From the NCBI GenBank assembly GCA_937877685.1, contig CALFGU010000096.1, positions 1 through 8,267 on the forward strand: 8,267 nucleotides of DNA, read 5' to 3'. This document shows, piece by piece, positions 1-4,290 of the stretch (position 1 is its first letter; each line of letters begins with the position of its first letter). The position numbers and the translations under genes are program-made. The DNA comes from an uncultured Prevotella sp. (lineage in GTDB: Bacteria; Bacteroidota; Bacteroidia; Bacteroidales; Bacteroidaceae). The notes under the pieces are model-generated. The model made no database searches and was not told where the DNA came from. It saw nothing but the letters and a program-made list of their open reading frames with translations.

Positions 1-16
1 ATTCTGCCTTAGTAAA

Positions 17-889
17 TTATCCAATAGTGTGATTTGCCAAGAGTTCTTCCATGAGGCCCTTAATATCTTCGTCGGAACCGGTGAGCACCTTACTTTCCTT
101 TGCCTTGAAGACAATGTTCTCGATGCTCTTCACCTTCGTGGGCGAACCCGAAAGTCCGCACTGCGCGAGGTCAGCATTCACATCGGCGCAAGAGATTTGG
201 CCGAGCGTGAGCCAAGGTTTCTTTTCGTACTCCTCAGCATACGCCAAACCTTCAGCGGGCTTTTCAAGCGGTGCCAAGCAACGCTTGTACTTCATCACGA
301 GTTTCGCATTGCGGGGGCGACAAGGCGCAGCGCTACCGTTCACCGTAAGTACGAGGGGAAGGGGTGCCTGAACCGTTTCCACACCGCCGTCAATGTGGCG
401 CTTTGCGGTGAGAAGACCATCTTCGAGAGCGAGAATTTCTTCTACATAAGTAATTTGGTTCAAACCGAGTTTCTCTGCCACCTGCGGACCTACCTGAGCT
501 GTGTCACCATCAATCGCTTGGCGACCACCGATTACCAAGTCCACATCGCCGATGTGGCGAATCGCCGTAGAGAGGGCATAACTCGTAGCGAGCGTATCAG
601 CACCCGCAAACGCACGGTCAGTAAGGAGGTAACCGCCATCTGCTCCGCGGTACATAGATTCACGAATCACTTCCGCCGCACGGGGAGGTCCCATCGTTAC
701 GATGGTCACCGTAGTGCCAGGGAATTTATCTTTCAAACGCAAAGCCTGCTCAAGGGCGTTTAAGTCCTCGGGATTATAAATTGCAGGCAACGCAGCGCGG
801 TTTATCGTTCCCTCTGCAGTCATGGCGTCAGGACCTACATTGCGCGTGTCGGGCACTTGCTTGGCAAGTACAACAATTTTAAGACCCAT
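17..889 (-). CDS. etfB: Electron transfer flavoprotein, beta subunit
   Basis: Small subunit of the cytoplasmic EtfAB heterodimer, which passes electrons between flavin-dependent dehydrogenases (typically acyl-CoA dehydrogenases) and a further acceptor. The 290-residue product opens with the family's KIVVLAKQVPDT start. It carries NPEDLNALE near residues 39-47, the nucleotide-binding stretch GGRQAIDGDTAQVGPQ at about 121-136, and the EtfB signature region (RHIDGGVETVQAPLPLVLTV) at about 164-183. It is somewhat longer than the roughly 255 residues of mitochondrial EtfB, in keeping with the form common in anaerobes; whether it supports electron bifurcation cannot be judged here. The ATG at 889 is chosen because the conserved start follows at once and a good promoter lies about 60-90 bp upstream. 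etfA is expected next, beyond the left edge. Family identity is firm. Confidence 0.96.
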   Translation of the reverse strand: MGLKIVVLAKQVPDTRNVGPDAMTAEGTINRAALPAIYNPEDLNALEQALRLKDKFPGTTVTIVTMGPPRAAEVIRESMYRGADGGYLLTDRAFAGADTLATSYALSTAIRHIGDVDLVIGGRQAIDGDTAQVGPQVAEKLGLNQITYVEEILALEDGLLTAKRHIDGGVETVQAPLPLVLTVNGSAAPCRPRNAKLVMKYKRCLAPLEKPAEGLAYAEEYEKKPWLTLGQISCADVNADLAQCGLSGSPTKVKSIENIVFKAKESKVLTGSDEDIKGLMEELLANHTIG

Positions 890-949
890 ATCTTTATTTA
901 TTGTTTATGTAAGTAAAATTCAAATAGAATTATTGCAAATTACAGTTGC

Positions 950-981
950 CAAAAGTAAGAGATTTTAACGAAATTACCAAA
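950..981 (-). promoter_or_regulatory. Bacteroidota-type promoter for etfB
   Basis: Read on the minus strand, TTTG (981-978) is followed after exactly 20 nt by TACTTTTG (957-950). This matches the known primary-sigma promoter of Bacteroides and relatives: -33 TTTG, 19-21 nt, -7 TAnnTTTG. Transcription should begin near 945, giving a 5' leader of roughly 55 nt ahead of the etfB ATG. It is the cleanest promoter in the window. Confidence 0.8.
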
Positions 982-1103
982 TTTTTACACCGCTAAATAC
1001 TTGAAGTGGGGGTGAAATAATCTTGAGGTTGGATAAAATTTAAAAAGTGGCGCCCAAAATTAAATTCCACCACTTTGTTCCTCTATCATAGACAGATTTG
1101 TGG

Positions 1104-1111
1104 TATATTTG
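1104..1111 (+). promoter_or_regulatory. Possible -7 element for the rightward gene pair
   Basis: TATATTTG matches the TAnnTTTG consensus exactly and lies about 130 bp before the ATG at 1241. The nearest upstream TTTG (1074-1077) is 26 nt away, too far for the usual 19-21 nt, so only half of the promoter is supported. Confidence 0.35.
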
Positions 1112-1205
1112 AGCAGCACAACCATAGGTAGTTGAAAGATTGAGTTCAAGTTTTTTACCTTTCTAAAAAAAAATATGCCTCAAAAATTGAATTTTCGCCC
1201 TCATG

Positions 1206-1225
1206 TTACTATATTATATAGGTAA
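1206..1225. promoter_or_regulatory. AT-rich dyad just upstream of a start codon
   Basis: CTATAT-T-ATATAG (1209-1221) is a perfect 6-bp inverted repeat around one base. It is extended by TTAC (1206-1209) and GTAA (1222-1225) if one G is bulged. It ends 15 bp before the ATG at 1241, where a repressor site or a leader hairpin could act. AT-rich dyads also arise by chance, so this is only a candidate operator. Confidence 0.3.
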
Positions 1226-1240
1226 TTCAAAAACAAAGGT

Positions 1241-1504
1241 ATGACTGAGAACGAAAGACGGTTTGCCGATATGATTGTGAACCTTGAAAAGTATGTTGCG
1301 GAGGTGCGTGAGTATATAAAAACTAATTTTGACGTTGACTCTCACTACGATGCCTCAACCCTGACGCTTCGACTTTACGTGAAGAATGTGAACAACGTTC
1401 TGCAAATTCTGGCGGCAAGGGAATATGTGGAGCGGGAATACCCAGAATTGGAGTGGATATTAGATTCTGCCCGTGGCGTTAACGAAAACAATTTAACAAA
1501 CTAA
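1241..1504 (+). CDS. Small hypothetical protein, 87 aa
   Basis: I do not recognise this family. The product is acidic and apparently soluble, with no signal peptide or membrane segment. The first 30 residues look like one amphipathic helix (NERRFADMIVNLEKYVAEVREYI without prolines or glycines). A short strand-like segment follows around LTLRLYV (42-48), then a second helix with AAREYVEREYPELEW (58-72). That helix-strand-helix outline suggests a small adaptor or binding domain but does not name it. The ATG at 1241 is the first in frame and is preceded by AAAGGT, although such sites matter little in this phylum. The nucleotidase-like gene starts 13 bp after its stop codon on the same strand, so the two are almost certainly co-transcribed. 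Being a real gene rests on this arrangement and its protein-like composition. Confidence 0.72.
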   Translation: MTENERRFADMIVNLEKYVAEVREYIKTNFDVDSHYDASTLTLRLYVKNVNNVLQILAAREYVEREYPELEWILDSARGVNENNLTN

Positions 1505-1517
1505 AAATATTTTACCT

Positions 1518-2189
1518 ATGAAGAAGTTATTTTTTGACATGGATGGCGTATTGGTTGATTTCCAAAGTGGCATCGACAAATTGAGTGAGGAAACCAAGCG
1601 CGAGTATGAGGGTCGCCTTGACGAGGTTCCCGGAATCTTTTCGCTGATGGACCCTATGCCTGGCGCCATTGAGGCGGTGCACGAATTGAGCGAGTACTAC
1701 GATATTTACATTCTCTCAACCGCTCCTTGGAACAACCTTACGGCGCCAAGCGATAAGATTCAGTGGCTCACCAAACACTTTGGCGACCTGTTTAAGAAGC
1801 GTGTGATTATTACGCATTGCAAGCACTTGGTGGATGGTGACTACCTCGTTGACGACAGAGCGAAAAATGGCGCCAGCGAGTTCCCCGGCGTGTGGGTGCA
1901 ATTCGGCACGAAGCGATACCCCGACTGGGAAGAAGTGACGCGCTTCCTCATCAGCGAAACCTACCTTCACGATGACGACGACGAGAAAATCAAGCGCAGA
2001 AAGGTGAATTACATGCTGGTGGAGAAAACTATCAACACACTTGACGACTATATGAAAATGCTTAACGCACAGTGTGACACAGCGCCTTCTGATGAACTGA
2101 AAAAGAAGATAATTAAACTTGCCCAGCTCACCAACAAATGGTTAGAAGTCGCGGGCGAAGAAAACGAAGCAACATATTATAATATTTAG
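1518..2189 (+). CDS. 5'(3')-deoxyribonucleotidase-like HAD phosphatase (NT5C family)
   Basis: Predicted cytoplasmic, Mg-dependent phosphatase of the haloacid dehalogenase superfamily, most like the NT5C 5'-nucleotidases that dephosphorylate pyrimidine deoxynucleoside monophosphates. The HAD motifs are all visible: motif I DMDGV with nucleophile D7 and acid/base D9, motif II Ser/Thr in YILSTAPW (about 64-71), a motif III lysine around KKRVIITH (93-100), and motif IV DYLVDDR (108-114). LSTAPW and the aromatic residues after it fit the NT5C substrate pocket. The nucleotidase core ends near residue 150. A further roughly 70 residues follow, highly charged and helical, starting with a HDDDDEK run; I do not recognise this part. 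The start is set by motif I only six residues in. It lies 13 bp after the small gene. The substrate is inferred, not shown. Confidence 0.85.
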   Translation: MKKLFFDMDGVLVDFQSGIDKLSEETKREYEGRLDEVPGIFSLMDPMPGAIEAVHELSEYYDIYILSTAPWNNLTAPSDKIQWLTKHFGDLFKKRVIITHCKHLVDGDYLVDDRAKNGASEFPGVWVQFGTKRYPDWEEVTRFLISETYLHDDDDEKIKRRKVNYMLVEKTINTLDDYMKMLNAQCDTAPSDELKKKIIKLAQLTNKWLEVAGEENEATYYNI

Positions 2190-2228
2190 GTCTTGAGGTT
2201 CTAAGGTCTTGAAGTTTTAAGTTTTTAT
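2188..2228. repeat. Tandem repeat, 16-bp unit made of octamers
   Basis: AGGTCTTGAGGTTCTA (2188-2203) is followed directly by AGGTCTTGAAGTTTTA (2204-2219) and a decayed partial third unit. At a finer scale the tract reads as five 8-mers, GGTCTTGA, GGTTCTAA, GGTCTTGA, AGTTTTAA, GTTTTTAT (2189-2228). The first copy overlaps the TAG stop codon of the nucleotidase-like gene (2187-2189), so the repeat abuts the coding region exactly. Confidence 0.75.
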
Positions 2229-2264
2229 GGCGAGACTGAGTGACGAAATCACTTTAGCAATGTC

Positions 2265-2297
2265 CAGTAGTTTTTTAATCTACTGACAAGTTTTTTT
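2265..2297 (+). terminator. Weak candidate terminator after the nucleotidase-like gene
   Basis: CAGTAG (2265-2270) and CTACTG (2280-2285) can form a 6-bp stem with a 9-nt loop; a run of seven T follows at 2291-2297. The stem is short and AT-leaning, and the T run starts 5 nt after it, so termination here would be inefficient. It is the only terminator-like structure between this gene and the convergent Smr gene apart from the palindromic elements. Confidence 0.35.
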
Positions 2298-2347
2298 GAC
2301 AGAAGAACAAAAGGACGAAAGGTATTTTGTTCTTCTGTTCTTTTGTC
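2298..2347. repeat. Palindromic element copy 1 (50 bp)
   Basis: The copy begins GACAGAAGAACAAAAG and ends GTTCTTTTGTC. The two halves pair over nearly their whole length, and the pairing extends outward into flanking TTTT (2294-2297) and AAAA (2348-2351). An alternative internal register gives a perfect 14-bp stem, ACAGAAGAACAAAA (2299-2312) with TTTTGTTCTTCTGT (2324-2337). It sits in the gap between two convergent genes. No T run follows it on either strand, so it is not a standard intrinsic terminator. Confidence 0.85.
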
Positions 2348-2380
2348 AAAACCACTATCGAGTCTATAGATAAGTTTTCT

Positions 2381-2430
2381 GACAGAAGAACAAAAGAATA
2401 AAAAGAATTATGCTCTTATGTTCTTATGTC
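2381..2430. repeat. Palindromic element copy 2 (50 bp)
   Basis: The copy begins GACAGAAGAACAAAAGAA and ends GTTCTTATGTC, and is the same length as copy 1. It starts 83 bp after copy 1. Flanks are shared too: TCTAnnGAnAAGTTTT precedes both copies and (A/T)AAACCA follows both, so a unit larger than the palindrome was duplicated. It ends 25 bp before the stop codon of the Smr gene on the opposite strand. Confidence 0.83.
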
Positions 2431-2455
2431 TAAACCAGACTCAAGTTTACCTCCC

Positions 2456-3532
2456 TTACTTTACAATCACCATCGTAGCCCCGAAGCCGTATTCGCGGAA
2501 GGAGGCGTCCTGGAAGATACAGGTTTTGTAGTTTTGGCGGAGCTCTTTAATGAGTGCGTTACGCAGGACGCCGTCGCCCTTACCGTGGATGAAAACAATC
2601 TTAGTGCCTTTTTTCTTGATGTGTTGCTTCATCTCGTCGTGGAATACCTGGAGCTGGTATTCAAGGATGGCTTTGCTGTCCATGCCTTGTTCTGTTTCAA
2701 GGATGGCAGAGGCGTGAAGGTCCACCTCAATGATACCGTTGCGCATGGTGTTGCGCGCCGTTTGCACCTGAGGCCGCTCCTCGCGTTTGGGTTCTATGAT
2801 GGCGTCGCGGAGTTGCTTGGCGTCGATAAACACAGAGCGGGCGGGTTGGTCATCTTTCATGACGTCCACAATATAAGACGGTTGCTCGAAGAAGAGGCTT
2901 TCGCCGAAGGTGTGGAGCTTGTAAAACTTCGGACAGTCAAGACGGAATCCCACATACACGGGCGCTTTGGGCAGGAAGGGTTTCTCCTCCTTATAAGCAA
3001 TAGCCTGGAGCGTGAGTTTCTCAAGTTCGGGAAGGATGCTGCGGTCAAATTCTTCGAGGAAGAGTTTCGTGTTGGGTTCAATCACCCCACAGTGGCGCAC
3101 ATGACAGGCACTGTTCGTCTGCGTCAGCAAAGTGAAGTTCAACGTATAGTTACAATCGTTGATGAGATACATTTCAAACGCCGAATTGCTCAGTTGGTGA
3201 ATATTCACGGGCGTAAAACCAAGACTGATGTTGAGCAAGTCGCCCCCACGTCGCTCCACGGGTTTCGCCTTAAAGGTCATGGGGCGAAGGAGATGCGCCT
3301 CATCATCCTCTACTTCCCTTTCACCATTCACCTTTAACCGTTCACCTTTCTCCTCTTTAGACTTCACAGGAATGTTATAGTCATTCGTATCAATCACTAC
3401 ACACTCCGTGATGAGCATGGGAATTTCAAATCCATCTTCATCTTCAACGAGCACGGTGTTTTTACCTTGAAATCCGGCAACAATGCCACCGCCTACTTCG
3501 TTTAAGAATCTTACTTTATCTCCTATTTTCAT
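2456..3532 (-). CDS. DUF2027 domain protein with C-terminal Smr domain
   Basis: Predicted cytoplasmic nucleic-acid-associated protein, 358 residues. An N-terminal small beta domain (about 1-50, GDKVRFLNEVGGGIVAGF) resembles a KOW/Tudor-like barrel. A charged linker (about 55-80) leads into the DUF2027 core known from Bacteroidota (about 85-245). The C-terminal Smr domain (about 268-358) has the glycine-rich HGKGDGVLRNAL at 316-327, which matches the family's HGxGxGxLR core, and VDLHA at 270-274 where LDLHG is usual. Smr domains, also found at the end of MutS2, cut or bind DNA or RNA; the substrate of this group is not evident. Start: ATG at 3532, with the conserved MKIGDKVRFL opening. The linker residues KGERLKVNGERE (62-73) are encoded by a 7-bp tandem repeat. 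It is transcribed towards the nucleotidase-like gene. Confidence 0.9.
   Translation of the reverse strand: MKIGDKVRFLNEVGGGIVAGFQGKNTVLVEDEDGFEIPMLITECVVIDTNDYNIPVKSKEEKGERLKVNGEREVEDDEAHLLRPMTFKAKPVERRGGDLLNISLGFTPVNIHQLSNSAFEMYLINDCNYTLNFTLLTQTNSACHVRHCGVIEPNTKLFLEEFDRSILPELEKLTLQAIAYKEEKPFLPKAPVYVGFRLDCPKFYKLHTFGESLFFEQPSYIVDVMKDDQPARSVFIDAKQLRDAIIEPKREERPQVQTARNTMRNGIIEVDLHASAILETEQGMDSKAILEYQLQVFHDEMKQHIKKKGTKIVFIHGKGDGVLRNALIKELRQNYKTCIFQDASFREYGFGATMVIVK
3317..3351. repeat. Five 7-bp tandem repeats inside the Smr gene
   Basis: On the plus strand the heptamers are CCTTTCA, CCATTCA, CCTTTAA, CCGTTCA and CCTTTCT, in perfect 7-bp register. They encode part of the charged linker between the N-terminal barrel and the DUF2027 core. 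Five units make 35 bp, which is not a multiple of 3, and each unit gained or lost shifts the reading frame. Confidence 0.8.
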
Positions 3533-3689
3533 AATCTTACGTTAATTTGTTTTTGTTCGTTGCTTTTAACTCCTGAAATTCCGCACCCATGAAATGCCCT
3601 ACGTTTTAAGTTAAACATAGGGAAAATTTAGTTAGACATAAGCGCTCGAATAATACTCTTTGTGACGCCTATTTAAGGTTTTGTTGCGG
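3533..3689. other. 157-bp gap between yjbR-like and Smr genes
   Basis: Both flanking genes run leftward. The gap is AT-rich, with no convincing terminator. TATGTTTA on the minus strand (3619-3612) is one mismatch from a -7 element but has no -33 partner at the right distance. A fragment TTAGACATAAG (3632-3642) resembles one end of the palindromic elements. Co-transcription of the two genes remains possible. Confidence 0.4.
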
Positions 3690-4073
3690 CTATTCTAATT
3701 GCGGCATTTCCTCCGCCACACATTGCAACCCCAATTCCGCCTTCTGGCGCTTCGGCATTTTCTCAATGACCTCGTTATAACTGTGGCAAATCAGATGCTT
3801 CACCAATCTGTCGGGCAACATTCCGTAGAGGTTGAGTTGGTTCCAGTGACGCTTGTTCATGTGCCAGGCACCCGAAATTTCAACATACTGCTCGCGCAAC
3901 TCCAGTGCATAACTGGGTTCACACTTCAGCACGAACCACTCCGTACGCTCCAAATCCAGCATCGCAAAAATGCGACCGCCCACACGGAATGCCAGGGTGG
4001 TCTCGTCGAAAGGGAAATCCTCCGTCGCTTGAGGCAGGGAGAGGCAATAGATTCTGACTGATTCGATGTCCAT
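3690..4073 (-). CDS. MmcQ/YjbR family protein
   Basis: Small cytoplasmic protein of 127 residues, the usual length for this family (CyaY-like fold, often labelled DNA-binding; cellular role uncertain). Features seen: the N-terminal helix ending with CLSLPQATEDFPF (10-22), the strand pair GGRIFAMLDL (32-41), FVLKCEPSYALELREQY (47-63), the highly characteristic HMNKRHWNQLNLYG (71-84), LPDRLVKHLICHSYNEV (86-102), and a KMPKRQ segment (105-110). The ATG at 4073 gives the standard MDIESVRIYCLSLP opening. Three palindromic elements fill the space just upstream, and I find no Bacteroides-type promoter in that space; expression may depend on read-through from the peptidase gene or on an atypical promoter. 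The fold assignment is firm, the function is not. Confidence 0.92.
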   Translation of the reverse strand: MDIESVRIYCLSLPQATEDFPFDETTLAFRVGGRIFAMLDLERTEWFVLKCEPSYALELREQYVEISGAWHMNKRHWNQLNLYGMLPDRLVKHLICHSYNEVIEKMPKRQKAELGLQCVAEEMPQLE

Positions 4074-4104
4074 TGTTGTAAACTTTGCGGGTTAGTTTGT
4101 TTTA

Positions 4105-4154
4105 GACAGAAGAACAGAAGTACAGTTTTCCTTTTTCACGTTTATTCTTGTGTC
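4105..4154. repeat. Palindromic element copy 3 (50 bp)
   Basis: Begins GACAGAAGAACAGAAG and ends TTATTCTTGTGTC. It is the most diverged copy: pairing is good over the outer 13-14 bases of each end (TTAGACA with TGTCTAA, then AAGAA with TTCTT) and poor in the middle. First member of the three-copy array; a 13-bp spacer separates it from copy 4. Its left end is 31 bp upstream of the yjbR-like start codon. Confidence 0.78.
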
Positions 4155-4167
4155 TAATTGTTTTTAA

Positions 4168-4217
4168 GACAGAAGAACAAAAGAACAAAAGTCTTATGCA
4201 ACTTATGTTCTTATGTC
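4168..4217. repeat. Palindromic element copy 4 (50 bp)
   Basis: Begins GACAGAAGAACAAAAGAAC and ends CTTATGTTCTTATGTC. The left arm is three consecutive octamers, CAGAAGAA, CAAAAGAA, CAAAAG. Starts exactly 63 bp after copy 3 and 63 bp before copy 5, with 13-bp spacers on both sides. Confidence 0.83.
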
Positions 4218-4280
4218 AAAAAAACGGGAAGACAGAAGAGCAGAAGAACAAAAGAAAATCTCCTTAAGTTCTTCTGTCTT
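4218..4280 (-). terminator. Possible terminator of the complete C10 peptidase gene
   Basis: The stem is palindromic element copy 5 with its AA/TT flanks (4229-4280) and the minus-strand T run lies at 4224-4218, six bases past the stem end. Position, directly after the stop codon at 4291, is right for a terminator. The gap before the T run and the long imperfect loop make it non-ideal. Confidence 0.4.
4231..4278. repeat. Palindromic element copy 5 (48 bp)
   Basis: Begins GACAGAAGAGCAGAAGAAC and ends AAGTTCTTCTGTC. The outer 13 bases (from AAGACAG to CTGTCTT) pair with a single mismatch, the best terminal match among the five. It ends 12 bp beyond the peptidase stop codon. On the minus strand it is followed by TTCCCG and then seven T (4224-4218), so this copy could also serve as the peptidase's terminator. 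Confidence 0.83.
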
Positions 4281-4290
4281 AAAATCAGGG

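Larger units (their letters stand above)
890..1240. other. Divergent intergenic region without a gene
   Basis: This 351-bp AT-rich stretch separates etfB (leftward) from the 87-residue protein gene (rightward). It holds the etfB promoter, a possible rightward -7 element (TATATTTG) at 1104-1111, an AT-rich dyad at 1206-1225, and a 7-bp inverted repeat AAAGTGG (1044-1050) / CCACTTT (1070-1076) with a 19-nt loop. I see no coding sequence, tRNA or recognisable riboswitch. The leader of the rightward gene would be about 120 nt if the 1104 element is used. Confidence 0.7.

Noticed and set aside
29..763. Long open frame on the plus strand opposite etfB
   Set aside because: It is antisense to a well-conserved etfB gene, shows no recognisable domain, and reflects codon bias of the opposite strand.
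1044..1076. AAAGTGG/CCACTTT stem-loop as a terminator or riboswitch
   Set aside because: It has a 7-bp stem with a 19-nt loop and no T run, lies between divergent genes, and shows no conserved riboswitch features.
2426..3337. 303-codon open frame on the plus strand opposite the Smr gene
   Set aside because: The minus-strand DUF2027/Smr protein is clearly real; the plus-strand product has no family features and begins inside the palindromic repeat region.
3632..3666. Possible sixth, decayed copy of the palindromic element (TTAGACATAAG ... CTTTGTGAC)
   Set aside because: Only about 10 bases match one end, the other end is poor, and the length is about 32 bp instead of 50; this could be chance.
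3699..4061. 120-codon open frame antisense to the yjbR-like gene
   Set aside because: Mirror of a conserved MmcQ/YjbR protein; no domain of its own.
4105..4278. CRISPR array
   Set aside because: The 13-bp spacers are far too short, the 50-bp repeats are imperfect and palindromic over their full length, and there are no cas genes nearby.
4105..4278. Integron attC sites
   Set aside because: The size is near the lower attC range, but the ends are GACAGAAG/CTTNTGTC and lack the RYYYAAC and GTTRRRY core sites; the flanking genes are not cassette-like.
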